Shown here in pieces: positions 15,811 through 25,005 of a stretch of 64,000 nt of DNA. Both the position numbers and the translations under genes were made by a program. Numbering within the stretch: position 1 is the stretch's first letter; the number at the start of each line of letters is the position of its first letter. Source of the DNA: an uncultured Desulfobacter sp. (lineage in GTDB: Bacteria; Desulfobacterota; Desulfobacteria; Desulfobacterales; Desulfobacteraceae); the NCBI RefSeq assembly GCF_963665355.1, contig NZ_OY762229.1, positions 1,922,001 through 1,986,000 on the forward strand. Reading direction: 5' to 3'. Below the pieces are notes generated by a model that was not told where the DNA came from, searched no databases, and saw only the letters and a program-made list of their open reading frames with translations.

Positions 15811-16004
15811 CGGCCATGGGCCGACCTATTTTATCAACATCCAGGCTCAGCGCACAACGAACAGCCATGGGCTGACCTGACATATCAGCTGCCAGGCTCA
15901 GCCCGCAACAAAGTTTGAAAGATCTGAGCGACTTGTCCAGTCTTTCATATAAAAAAGTTGAAAGGTCTGTGCAGGTGATACCAACCTTCTTATAGCTTAT
16001 AAAA
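15808..16004. repeat. Nested MITE-like repeats (E2)
   Basis: 15860-15954 is a full ~95-bp copy related to E1 and E3. It is flanked by 15808-15859, which matches the first half of the same element (CGGCCATGGGCCG to CGCACAACGA), and by 15955-16004, which matches the second half (AAGTTGAAAGGTCTG onward). Joining the outer pieces restores an older, more diverged element interrupted by the inner copy. The array fills the spacer between birA and the carboxylase gene. Confidence 0.8.
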
Positions 16005-16106
16005 CTTCATGCAGAATTGTTCTTTCGCCACGACGTTAAATGAATTATGATGTCTGCAGTATTCAAGTTTAACTAAAATACATTAAATATTAGGGAGGCT
16101 TAATCA

Positions 16107-19100
16107 TTGATGGGCTTAAAAACTCTATACCAGGTTCTGGCTGAAAATAAAGGCAAACCCATCCTCGTCGCAAACCGAGGGATCCCTGCCCGTCGACTCT
16201 GCCGCTCAATTTCAGAGATGGAAGCCGTCTCGATCATGACTGCAACCGATGTCGATAAAACCTCGCCCGCTACGGGAAGTGCCCAGGAATTGTTGCTGCT
16301 GGGGGAAGATCCGACGTCGTATCTTGATATTGACCGAATTATTGAAAAAGCCAAAAAACGGGGGGTTATTGCCATTCACCCCGGTTGGGGTTTTGCCGCG
16401 GAGGATGATAGTTTTCCCCTGAAATGTAAACAAGCCGGTATTAACTTTATTGGTCCGTCCCATGAGGCCATGCGGCTTCTCGGCAACAAAGTCGCCGTCC
16501 GTAACCTGGCCATGGAGCTGGATGTTCCGGTTATTCCCGGTACCGAAGGTGCCGTTACCCTGGCAGAGGCACGTCTTTTTGCCCGAAAAATAGGTTATCC
16601 CATCATGCTCAAGGCCGAAGGAGGCGGCGGCGGTCGGGGAATCTACGAAGTATACGCCGAGGATCAACTGGAATCCGCTTTTACCAAGGCATCTGCGTTT
16701 GCCCAGGCTTCCTTCGGCAATCCCAAGCTGTTTATGGAAAGACTGTTGACCAACGTGCGTCATATTGAAATTCAGGTTGCCGCCGATCAGCACGGCAATG
16801 TTTTTGCTTTTGATGAAAGGGACTGCACGATTCAGAGAAATCATCAGAAACTGGTTGAGATTACCCCGTCCCCCTGGCCGGGAATGACCGAGGAACTTCG
16901 CTGCAAACTCAAGGCGTATTCGGTCAAACTGGTCAAGCATGCAAATTATTATTCTCTGGCAACGGTTGAATTCCTGGTGGATATGGATGGAACCCCCTAT
17001 CTCATTGAGGTAAATACACGGCTTCAGGTTGAACACGGCATTACGGAATGCCGCTACGGCGTTGACCTTGCGGCTGAACAGATTGCCATTGCCTTTGGCG
17101 CTGCACTCAGTTTTAATCAGGAAGATACCAAGCCGTACCAGCATGCCATGCAGGTCCGAATCAACTGTGAGGATCCCCAGAACAATTTCTCACCCAATGC
17201 CGGTTTGATAACGCGGCATGCACCGCCGGGCGGCACGGGTGTCCGACTGAATACCTGTATCAGTTCAGGATACCAGTTCCCATCCCAGTACGACTCGGCC
17301 GCGACCCTGCTGATCTCTTTTGGCCGCAGCTGGAACAAATGTGTCAAGGTCATGCGGCGGGCTTTGGGTGAGTATCATATCGGCGGGGTGAAGACCACCA
17401 TCCCCTTTCACCGCCGGATCCTCAACCATCCGGTTTTCAATTCAGGCGTTTATGATACCAAGTTCATCGAAAAAACACCGGAACTTATGAAATATGTTGA
17501 CCAGGCACCTGAAATCGTAAGGCTTTCCCGTCTGGCGGCTGAAATTTCGGCCAAGGGATATAACGCGTTTGCCCAGTTAGGCGAATATCGCGGACGGAAT
17601 GACAAACGGGTCGGGCCTTTCAAACCGGCTCTCCCCCCTGAAGTGCACAACGACTTTGCCAATCCGTATCCCCGGGGGGATCGTCAGGCTATTCTGGATT
17701 TCGTTCGGGACAGCGGTTATGTTCATTTTACGGATACAACGACCCGGGATATTACCCAGTCCAACAGTGGAAATCGCTTCCGCCTGGCCGAAGAGAGGCT
17801 GATCGGGCCGTATCTGGATAGCTGCGGTTTCTTCTCTATGGAGAACGGCGGCGGTGCTCATTTCCATGTCGCCATGCTGGCCAATATGACCTACCCGTTT
17901 ACCGAAGCCGCAGAGTGGAATGAATTTGCACCCCAGACTTTGAAGCAGATCCTGATCCGCTCCACCAATGTTCTGGGATACAAACCCCAGCCCCGCAATC
18001 TGATGCGTAAGACCGGTGAAATGATCTGCCGGCATTATGATGTGATTCGCTGTTTTGATTTTCTTAATCACATTGAAAATATGCGTCCCTTTGCCGAAGT
18101 TATCATGGATTCCAAAAATAATATCTTTGAGCCGGCCATCTCTCTTTCCTATGCAGAGGGCTTTGACGTAAAGCATTATCTGTCGGTGACGGATGAAATC
18201 CTGTCCATGGTCGCCGGCGTTTCGGGCCTGACAACGGATAAAGCGCTTCGCAAGATCATACTGTGCCTCAAGGACATGGCCGGTGTCTGCCCGCCCAGGT
18301 TCATGCGCAAACTGGTGGCTGCAATTCGTAAAAAATATCCTGAGCTTATCATTCATTATCATCGCCATTATACCGACGGATTGTTTGTTCCGGCTGTGGG
18401 TGCGGCGGCCCAAGCCGGTGCCAACATCGTGGACACCGGCATCGGCGCTTCCGTCCGCTGGTATGGCCAGGGCGAAGTCCTTTCAACGGCAGCCTACATG
18501 GAAGATGAACTCGGCCTGAAAACCAATCTGAACAAAGAGATGATCCGTTCCTGCGGCTTCATGCTCAAACAGATCATGCCGTACTACGACCGCTACTGTT
18601 CTCCCTATTTCCAAGGCATTGATTATGATGTCGTCGAACACGGTATGCCGGGCGGCGCGACATCTTCTTCCCAGGAAGGCGCCATGAAACAGGGATATAT
18701 ACATCTTTTGCCCCATATGCTGGAATTTCTGAAGGGAACTCGCAAGATCACGCGTTATCATGATGTGACGCCGGGTTCTCAGATTACCTGGAATACCGCA
18801 TTCTTGGCTGTTACCGGGGCTTATCAGCGCGGGGGGGAGGAAGCGGTTCGGCGTCTGCTGTTTACCCTGAAAGCCGTCAATGCAATGCCAGAGAGGGATC
18901 TGCCCCGTGAACTCAAGAAGACACGGCTGGAACTGTACCGGAACAGCAATGACGCCTTCAGGGATCTGCTGCGGGGCCGTTTCGGTAAACTTCCACTCGG
19001 TTTCCCGCCGGACTGGGTTTATGAAAGCGCGTTCGGTGAGAATTATCAGGAGGCCATTGCCGATCGCACAAAACAGTCACCGTTGGATACCCTTGAAGAT

Positions 19101-19805
19101 ATTGATCTTGAGGCAGAACATGACAAACTTAAAGACCTGATCCACCGGGACCCCACGGAGGAGGAATTTGTTCTGTATCTGAATCATCCCGGGGATGCAC
19201 TGAAAACATTCGAATTTACAACAAAATTCAGCGATTCCAACAACCTTCCGGTGGATGTCTGGTTTGAAGGTATGGAGATCGGTGTTGAAGCGGAATTTGC
19301 AGACAGCAGCGGCAAACCCCATCAGATGACCATTCTGGATATTTCTTCGCCTGATGAAACCGGACACTGTGTGGTCCGTTACCTTTTAGATTCGGAAGTT
19401 TTTATCCACAAAATCAAGGTCAATGAGGCCGTCGGCAGAGGAACCGGGTCCATTGAAATGGCCGATCTCCGAAATAGCTATCATATTGCTGTGCCAAGCA
19501 ACGGGGATCTATGGGTCATGTATGTCAAGGAAGGAGACTTTGTCCGGAAAGGCGAAGAACTTTTTAATATCTCGATCATGAAACAGGAAAAAGCAGTTCT
19601 TTCGCCTGTTGACGGCATTGTCAAACGGGTTCTGAAGAGAGCCAATTATCAGGAAACCAAAAAGATGGTCTCGGTTGTCAATGGTGAACTGCTCGTGGAG
19701 CTTTCACCCGCATCGGATACCTGTTTGAACTGTAAAAGCCCCATTGATGTCGAGCACCAGAAATTTTGCCCGATATGCGGAGACAAAATCGGCTCCAACG
19801 TTTAA
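16107..19805 (+). CDS. Pyruvate carboxylase-like multidomain biotin enzyme
   Basis: 1232 residues. Biotin carboxylase domain at about 18-460 (GGGGGRGI ATP loop, EVNTRLQVEH). Carboxyltransferase domain at about 540-820: metal-binding DTTTRD, LKDMAG with the lysine expected to be carbamylated, HYHRH, MPGGATSSS, VTPGSQ. Biotinyl domain near the C-terminus with attachment lysine in ISIMKQEKA. The last ~25 residues add a zinc ribbon (CLNC...CPIC) not found in typical pyruvate carboxylases. The usual DTTFRDAHQSLLATR is DTTTRDITQSNSGNR here, so the acceptor could be pyruvate or another 2-oxo acid. Anaplerotic oxaloacetate formation is the default inference. It follows birA. Confidence 0.85.
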   Translation: MMGLKTLYQVLAENKGKPILVANRGIPARRLCRSISEMEAVSIMTATDVDKTSPATGSAQELLLLGEDPTSYLDIDRIIEKAKKRGVIAIHPGWGFAAEDDSFPLKCKQAGINFIGPSHEAMRLLGNKVAVRNLAMELDVPVIPGTEGAVTLAEARLFARKIGYPIMLKAEGGGGGRGIYEVYAEDQLESAFTKASAFAQASFGNPKLFMERLLTNVRHIEIQVAADQHGNVFAFDERDCTIQRNHQKLVEITPSPWPGMTEELRCKLKAYSVKLVKHANYYSLATVEFLVDMDGTPYLIEVNTRLQVEHGITECRYGVDLAAEQIAIAFGAALSFNQEDTKPYQHAMQVRINCEDPQNNFSPNAGLITRHAPPGGTGVRLNTCISSGYQFPSQYDSAATLLISFGRSWNKCVKVMRRALGEYHIGGVKTTIPFHRRILNHPVFNSGVYDTKFIEKTPELMKYVDQAPEIVRLSRLAAEISAKGYNAFAQLGEYRGRNDKRVGPFKPALPPEVHNDFANPYPRGDRQAILDFVRDSGYVHFTDTTTRDITQSNSGNRFRLAEERLIGPYLDSCGFFSMENGGGAHFHVAMLANMTYPFTEAAEWNEFAPQTLKQILIRSTNVLGYKPQPRNLMRKTGEMICRHYDVIRCFDFLNHIENMRPFAEVIMDSKNNIFEPAISLSYAEGFDVKHYLSVTDEILSMVAGVSGLTTDKALRKIILCLKDMAGVCPPRFMRKLVAAIRKKYPELIIHYHRHYTDGLFVPAVGAAAQAGANIVDTGIGASVRWYGQGEVLSTAAYMEDELGLKTNLNKEMIRSCGFMLKQIMPYYDRYCSPYFQGIDYDVVEHGMPGGATSSSQEGAMKQGYIHLLPHMLEFLKGTRKITRYHDVTPGSQITWNTAFLAVTGAYQRGGEEAVRRLLFTLKAVNAMPERDLPRELKKTRLELYRNSNDAFRDLLRGRFGKLPLGFPPDWVYESAFGENYQEAIADRTKQSPLDTLEDIDLEAEHDKLKDLIHRDPTEEEFVLYLNHPGDALKTFEFTTKFSDSNNLPVDVWFEGMEIGVEAEFADSSGKPHQMTILDISSPDETGHCVVRYLLDSEVFIHKIKVNEAVGRGTGSIEMADLRNSYHIAVPSNGDLWVMYVKEGDFVRKGEELFNISIMKQEKAVLSPVDGIVKRVLKRANYQETKKMVSVVNGELLVELSPASDTCLNCKSPIDVEHQKFCPICGDKIGSNV

Positions 19806-19859
19806 CTGGTTACAACTGATTCATGAGCACTGTTTTATGAGTTCGGAAAGAGATTGCTT

Positions 19860-19880
19860 CGGGGGACAATTCGTCCCCCG
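19860..19880. terminator. Hairpin between convergent genes
   Basis: An 8-bp perfect stem, CGGGGGAC/GTCCCCCG, with loop AATTC, located between the convergent carboxylase and aminotransferase genes. There is no strong U-tract on either side, so its efficiency as an intrinsic terminator is uncertain. Confidence 0.6.
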
Positions 19881-19893
19881 AAATATGTATTTA

Positions 19894-21072
19894 TTATAGT
19901 TTTTGGGCTCTTTCCATGGCTCGTTTGAATCCGGCCATGGAGTTTGTAATTGACCGTTCAGGCACGGCATAGGAGAGCCGGATGTGCCCGGGTCCGCCAA
20001 ATCCGGAACCGGGCACGACCAGGATGTTCTCTTCTTTAAGCAGGCCCGCAAATTGTACATCATTTTCAATGGGCGTCCTGGGAAACAGATAAAATGCGCC
20101 TTCGGGGACGTTAAATTCATACCCGGCTGCCGCTAACCCCTCACAGACCATATCCCTGCGTTTGCGATAGATACCGATATCCACACACACGCCCTGCAGT
20201 TTTCCCACCACTTGCTGGAACAGGGCAGGGGCGTTCACAAACATCATGGTGTTGGCTACGCCGGCTGCAGCAGCAATAAGTTTGGCATCCTCGGCAGCCG
20301 GGTGTACGGCAAGATATCCCACACGTTCGCCTGCCAGGGATAGTTCTTTGGAATAGGAGGTCAGGACGATGGTGTGGTCATATACGCCGAACATCCATGG
20401 AACATCCACATCATAGGCAATCTTTCGGTAGGGTTCGTCGGAAATCAGATAAATGCGGCGGCCGAATTCCAGGCTTTTCTTTTCTAAGAGCAGCCCGAGT
20501 TCTTCAAGTTCCGTTTTGGTGTAGACCACACCCGTGGGGTTGTTGGGAGAATTGATCATCATGACCCTGGTGTTTTTATTTATGGCAGCTTCAATGGCCC
20601 CAAGGTCCAGGTGAAAATCAGGCTTGGTGGATACGGTTTTAAGGCTGGCGCCGGCAATAAAGGCATACTGGTTATATCCCACAAAGTAGGGGGCCGGTAC
20701 CAGGATCTCTTCTCCGGGGTTGACCAGGGCTTTCAGGACATCATTCAGGGCGCCGGCGGCTCCCACACTCATGACCACCAGGTCGGAAGTCATTTCAACA
20801 CCACACTGGGCATTCAGATAATCGGCGATGGCCTGGCGCACCCAGGGAAATCCGGCATTGGGCATATATCCGTGGGAGGTTGCGGTATTGTTGATCAGCT
20901 CCAGAATGGTTTCCTTGACCACGGGCGGCGGCGGGACATCGGGGTTTCCCAGGGAAAAATCAAACACATTGTCAGCACCGAACTGTTCTCTCAAGCGGAT
21001 GCCTTCTTCAAACATTTTTCTGATCATGGATGCGGATTCTACTATTCCGACCATCTTGTCAGCAATTGGCAT
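19894..21072 (-). CDS. PLP-dependent class I/II aminotransferase (AspAT-like)
   Basis: 392 residues of fold type I. Motifs: FSLGNPDVPPPP near the start, NSPNNPTG, SDEPYRKIAYD and SYSKELSLAGERVGY, whose lysine binds pyridoxal phosphate; a conserved arginine follows in HIRLSYA. It belongs to the aspartate aminotransferase superfamily. The exact amino donor (Asp, Ala, aromatic) is not decided by sequence. It is convergent with the carboxylase gene and divergent from mtnA; no operon partner is seen. Confidence 0.87.
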   Translation of the reverse strand: MPIADKMVGIVESASMIRKMFEEGIRLREQFGADNVFDFSLGNPDVPPPPVVKETILELINNTATSHGYMPNAGFPWVRQAIADYLNAQCGVEMTSDLVVMSVGAAGALNDVLKALVNPGEEILVPAPYFVGYNQYAFIAGASLKTVSTKPDFHLDLGAIEAAINKNTRVMMINSPNNPTGVVYTKTELEELGLLLEKKSLEFGRRIYLISDEPYRKIAYDVDVPWMFGVYDHTIVLTSYSKELSLAGERVGYLAVHPAAEDAKLIAAAAGVANTMMFVNAPALFQQVVGKLQGVCVDIGIYRKRRDMVCEGLAAAGYEFNVPEGAFYLFPRTPIENDVQFAGLLKEENILVVPGSGFGGPGHIRLSYAVPERSITNSMAGFKRAMERAQKL

Positions 21073-21399
21073 GGCAGTACCTCTTTATAAGTTAAGTGTA
21101 AATCAATATTCAAGAAAAAGACCATAACCCAAAACTCATTAAACCAAAAGTTTAATTTATCCACACACAGAGTAATTGAATGAAGCAGATCCTGAGAAAA
21201 AATATTGCAACTTGATTCCTGATCAGGTTTGGGGTTTTATTGTACAAATTAACCATTGATCTGATATAACAGCCATGGGCTGGTATGGCATATCAACGGC
21301 CAGACCCAACCCATAACGAAGGTTGAAAGATCTGCGTAGGTTACACAGACTTTAATATAAAAAGGATTGGGAAGTCTAAAACACCAAAGGAAATGCGCC
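21073..21399. other. Divergent intergenic region aminotransferase/mtnA
   Basis: Non-coding and AT-rich. It contains repeat copy E3 (21268-21362), which ends ~37 bp before the mtnA start. Nothing else recognised. Confidence 0.65.
21268..21362. repeat. MITE-like intergenic repeat, copy E3
   Basis: A ~95-bp copy of the E1/E2 element: AACAGCCATGGGCTGG at the start, GGTTGAAAGATCTGCG in the middle, AATATAAA at the end, with TATA on both flanks. Hairpin arms GGGCTGG and CCAACCC are kept with one mismatch. Confidence 0.8.
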
Positions 21400-22509
21400 A
21401 TGAATGTGGATGGAAAACAGATGCGGCCCATCTGGTTTGATGAGGATACAAAAACCGTCAAGGTCATAGACCAGAGACGCCTGCCCCATGAATTGATCGT
21501 TGAAGACCTGACAACCAATGATCAAGTCATCCATGCCATCAAGGATATGTATGTCAGAGGGGCCCCGTTGATTGGTGCCACAGGGGCACTGGGCGTTTAT
21601 GTCATTTTGGTACAGAAAAGCAATCGGGGCGAGGACGACGCCTGGTTCAAGGCCGAATGCGCACGGCTTCGTGACGCCCGTCCCACTGCCACCAATCTGG
21701 CCTGGGGTGTGGCCCGGGTCATGGAAAAAGCCCTCAGCGTGCCCTTATATGATCTTCGCGTATCAACCGCCTTGGCGGAAGCCCTGGAAGTTGTGGAAGA
21801 AGAGGCTGTGAACTGCCAAAAGATCGGTGAATTTGGCCTGGCCATCATCAAAGAGATTGCTGAAAAGAAAAACGGCAAACCCGTAAATATCCTTACCCAC
21901 TGCAATGCGGGGTGGCTTGCCTGCATTGAGTATGGCACGGCCACGGCACCCATGTACACCGCCTTTGATGCGGGTATTGACATTCATGTCTGGGTGGATG
22001 AGACCCGGCCTTTGAACCAGGGCGCTCGCCTTACGGCCTGGGAGCTTGGCAAGCATGGCATCAGACATACCGTGATCACGGATAATGCCGGGGGGCATCT
22101 CATGCAGCACGGCATGGTCGATCTGGTTATTGTCGGCACAGACCGCACCACCCGGGCCGGTGACGTGGCCAACAAAATCGGCACATACCTCAAGGCCCTG
22201 GCTGCCCGGGATAACAATGTCCCCTTTTATGTGGCCCTTCCCTCGTCCACCTTTGACTGGACCATCACCGACGGCATAAAAGATATTCCCATTGAAGAGC
22301 GGGATCCGGGCGAGATTAAATATGTACAGGGGCTCGTTGATGGAAAGATTGCATCTGTTCTGGTACCGCCGGCAAACAGTCCGGCTGCCAACCACGCATT
22401 TGACGTGACCCCGGCCCGCCTTGTGACCGGATTCATCACCGAACGCGGCGTCTGCCCAGCCCGTGAAGATGAGATTATGGCACTGTTCCCGGAAAAGAAA
22501 ATAGGTTAA
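21400..22509 (+). CDS. mtnA: S-methyl-5-thioribose-1-phosphate isomerase
   Basis: 369 residues from ATG 21400, preceded by AAAGGA. MtnA converts methylthioribose-1-phosphate to methylthioribulose-1-phosphate in the methionine salvage pathway. It shows the eIF2B-like fold: YVRGAPLIGATGALG, ATNLAWGV, LTHCNAGWLA with the catalytic cysteine, and GTDRTTRAGDVANKIGTY with the catalytic aspartate. Length is typical of the family. No other salvage gene (mtnP, mtnB) is adjacent. ahbB follows 44 bp downstream on the same strand. Confidence 0.93.
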   Translation: MNVDGKQMRPIWFDEDTKTVKVIDQRRLPHELIVEDLTTNDQVIHAIKDMYVRGAPLIGATGALGVYVILVQKSNRGEDDAWFKAECARLRDARPTATNLAWGVARVMEKALSVPLYDLRVSTALAEALEVVEEEAVNCQKIGEFGLAIIKEIAEKKNGKPVNILTHCNAGWLACIEYGTATAPMYTAFDAGIDIHVWVDETRPLNQGARLTAWELGKHGIRHTVITDNAGGHLMQHGMVDLVIVGTDRTTRAGDVANKIGTYLKALAARDNNVPFYVALPSSTFDWTITDGIKDIPIEERDPGEIKYVQGLVDGKIASVLVPPANSPAANHAFDVTPARLVTGFITERGVCPAREDEIMALFPEKKIG

Positions 22510-22553
22510 AAAAATCAGATAGTGCCCAAACACAGGATTATGGAAAAAAGTTT

Positions 22554-23033
22554 ATGACAACATCCCTTACAGACCTGGAAAAAAAAGTAATTTCCCTGCT
22601 GCAGACCGATATCCCGGTGTGCAAACGCCCCTATCTTGTCATGGCAGAACAGATTGGTATTTCAGAAGAAAAATTTCTTGAAGTGCTGTCCGGCCTGCAT
22701 GACAGAAATATGATCAGACGGTTCGGCGCCACGCTCAAACATCAGAAATCAGGGTTCAAGGCTAACGCCATGGTGGCCTGGAAAATCCCCGAAGAACGGG
22801 TGGAAGAGGTAGGTCGCATCATGGCGTCCTTCCATGAAATCACCCATTGCTACCGCAGAGATCCCGCACCCGGGTGGGATAAGAATCTGTACACCATGGT
22901 GCACGGGGCATCCGAGGACGAATGTTTTGCCATTGCTGCAAAAGTCTCCGAAGCCACAGGTGAAAAAAATTATACCCTGCTGTTTTCCCGTCGGGAGTTG
23001 AAAAAAACCTCCATGCAGTATTTTGAAAACTGA
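22554..23033 (+). CDS. ahbB: Siroheme decarboxylase subunit (AhbB-like)
   Basis: 159 residues with an Lrp/AsnC-type HTH (1-60) and ligand-binding fold. AhbA/AhbB decarboxylate siroheme to didecarboxysiroheme in the alternative heme pathway of sulfate reducers and archaea. The HCYRR and NLYTMVHG segments and the GATLKHQKSGFKANAMVAW region fit the beta subunit better than alpha. No ahbA partner is next to it. The stop overlaps the start of a radical SAM gene, suggesting translational coupling. The dsr cluster in this window uses siroheme, the pathway's starting compound. Confidence 0.75.
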   Translation: MTTSLTDLEKKVISLLQTDIPVCKRPYLVMAEQIGISEEKFLEVLSGLHDRNMIRRFGATLKHQKSGFKANAMVAWKIPEERVEEVGRIMASFHEITHCYRRDPAPGWDKNLYTMVHGASEDECFAIAAKVSEATGEKNYTLLFSRRELKKTSMQYFEN

Positions 23034-24381
23034 TCCGCCCCACATCCTTTGCGTCAACCCCTGGGTCCATGATTTTGCGGCGTTTGATTTCTGGGCCCGG
23101 CCTTTAGGGCTTTTCACCATTGCCGCTATTCTCCGGCAGAACCGTGTGCGGGTCTCATTTCTGGACTGCATGAATCGTTTTCATCCCCGGAAAGCAAATC
23201 ATGTCAAGGTATATTGGGACGGCAGAGGGCCCTTTGATAAAACTGAGATCCCTTTACCATCAGCCCTTGAACGTTACCTGGCAGATCTCAATGGACATTT
23301 TATCCCCAAATTTATCCGATACGGGGCGCTAAAGGAGTGGATTGAACAGGACCTTCGGGCAATGGACCGCCCCGACCTGATTCTTGTTACCTCGCTGATG
23401 ACCTACTGGGCCACGGGTGTGGCTGAAACCATTGCCTTGCTCAAAAAGATTTTTCCCGGCGTGCCCATTGTATTGGGAGGAATTTATGCAAGCCTTTGTG
23501 AAACCCATGCCCGGAAATATTCCGGGGCGGACCAGGTTATAGCAGGCCCGGCAGAACCCGTCCTGGCCGATCTGGTTGAAAGGTATACCGGATTTACCCT
23601 GAATCACCTGCCGGATCCGGAAGACCTTGACACCATACCCTTTGCCGCCCTGGATCTCCAGAACGTTGTAGCTTATGCCCCGATTCTGACCTCCCGGGGG
23701 TGTCCCTTTTCCTGTGAATACTGTGCCTCCTCTTTTCTTGAACCGCGGTTGAGGAGGCGATCTGCTGGGAATGTCTTTCAGGAGATCTGCCATTGGAACC
23801 GCAACTTTCATGTGAAAAATTTTGCCTTTTACGATGATGCGCTTCTGATCAATCCCGAGAAATATGCGTTTCCTTTGCTGGAACGTATTATTGATGGAAA
23901 AATGGATGTTTTTTTCCACACTCCCAATGCCCTGCATATAAAGGAGATTTCGGCAAAAGCAGCCGGTATGATGCTTAAGGCAGGGTTTAAGACCATCCGG
24001 TTAGGGCTTGAAACCGCAGATTTTTCAAGCCATCGTCACGACATTAAGGTGAAACAGAATGAATTTTTTACGGCCGTGGAGCACTTGCGCTCAGCAGGAT
24101 TTGCAAAGGATCAGCTGGGCGCTTACCTTCTATGCGGACTGCCCGGCCAGAGCCTCGATGAGGTGGAAGAATCCATCATCCTGGTTAAGCGCTTGGGGTT
24201 AACCCCGGTGCTGGCCTATTACACACCCATTCCCCACACCCCCATGTGGGAGGATGCCGTAAAAAATGCCCGTTTTGATATCGGGGCCCATCCGGCGTTG
24301 ACCAACAACAGTCTGTTTCCCTGTGTGCGTTCCCAGGATGATCTGGATCGCATTTCTCAATTGAAAAAGATGGTAAAATAA
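23023..24381 (+). CDS. B12-binding-type radical SAM protein
   Basis: 452 residues. The N-terminal ~190 residues look like a B12-binding Rossmann domain (ILCVNPWVHDF, PIVLGGIYASL). The radical SAM core follows with the CPFSCEYC cluster motif near residue 230. There is no SPASM-type C-terminal Cys cluster. The start is probably TTG 23023, overlapping the end of ahbB by 11 nt. This differs from AhbC and AhbD as I know them, so a heme role rests only on context. The substrate is unknown. Confidence 0.8.
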   Translation: MKTDPPHILCVNPWVHDFAAFDFWARPLGLFTIAAILRQNRVRVSFLDCMNRFHPRKANHVKVYWDGRGPFDKTEIPLPSALERYLADLNGHFIPKFIRYGALKEWIEQDLRAMDRPDLILVTSLMTYWATGVAETIALLKKIFPGVPIVLGGIYASLCETHARKYSGADQVIAGPAEPVLADLVERYTGFTLNHLPDPEDLDTIPFAALDLQNVVAYAPILTSRGCPFSCEYCASSFLEPRLRRRSAGNVFQEICHWNRNFHVKNFAFYDDALLINPEKYAFPLLERIIDGKMDVFFHTPNALHIKEISAKAAGMMLKAGFKTIRLGLETADFSSHRHDIKVKQNEFFTAVEHLRSAGFAKDQLGAYLLCGLPGQSLDEVEESIILVKRLGLTPVLAYYTPIPHTPMWEDAVKNARFDIGAHPALTNNSLFPCVRSQDDLDRISQLKKMVK

Positions 24382-24423
24382 CGTATATCCCTCTAATTTA
24401 TTGGAAATATGGTTTAATGGAAT

Positions 24424-24870
24424 ATGATAGTATTTGATCTGGAATGCATTAACGGCCATGTTTTTGAGGGCTGGTTCGAGGACCGGGAGGATCTTACCCG
24501 GCAGCAGACCCAGGGCCTTTTGCAGTGCCCGGTGTGTGACAGTCCCTCCGTAAGTCCCAAACTCTCTGCTGTGGCCATTCGAAGATCGGCTTCCCGCAGT
24601 CCGGCCGGTTTCGACCAGGAGATGGCGTCCCAGGCCCAAATGGACGTCATGGCCGAGTTTGTTGAGAAGATGACCCAGTACGTTGAAAACAACTACGAAA
24701 ATGTTGGCTCTTCCTTTGCCAAAGAAGCTCTGGAAATGCATTACGGAGTCAAAGAGTTTAAACAGATCCGGGGTACCACCACAAAAGAAGAGGAAACGAC
24801 CCTGGAAAAGGAAGGTGTGCCGATCATGAAACTTCCGGCCTTCAATAACGATAACGAAGATCTAAATTAA
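24424..24870 (+). CDS. DUF1178 family protein
   Basis: 148 residues. It opens with MIVFDLECINGHVFEGWF and two cysteines (CPVC at about 37-40) of a zinc-ribbon-like N-terminus, as in DUF1178 proteins; the C-terminal half is charged and helical. The function of the family is not known. It lies 42 bp after the radical SAM gene on the same strand and may be the last gene of that unit. Confidence 0.8.
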   Translation: MIVFDLECINGHVFEGWFEDREDLTRQQTQGLLQCPVCDSPSVSPKLSAVAIRRSASRSPAGFDQEMASQAQMDVMAEFVEKMTQYVENNYENVGSSFAKEALEMHYGVKEFKQIRGTTTKEEETTLEKEGVPIMKLPAFNNDNEDLN

Positions 24871-25005
24871 TTCAACAGGTTCTCTTTTCGGTCCATTATT
24901 ATATAGGCAGTTAATACGCAAAACCAGGAAGATACGAGGCTTCGGGTTATAGTATATTCGTGTCCGTCGTGATCAGTATGCAAAAATTCCTTGCCTTTTT
25001 GACAG

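Noticed and set aside
17577-18413. A 278-codon minus-strand frame inside the carboxylase gene
   Set aside because: Shadow frame; the plus-strand protein has continuous domain homology across it.
20611-21090. Plus-strand ORF opposite the aminotransferase
   Set aside because: Shadow frame without recognisable features.
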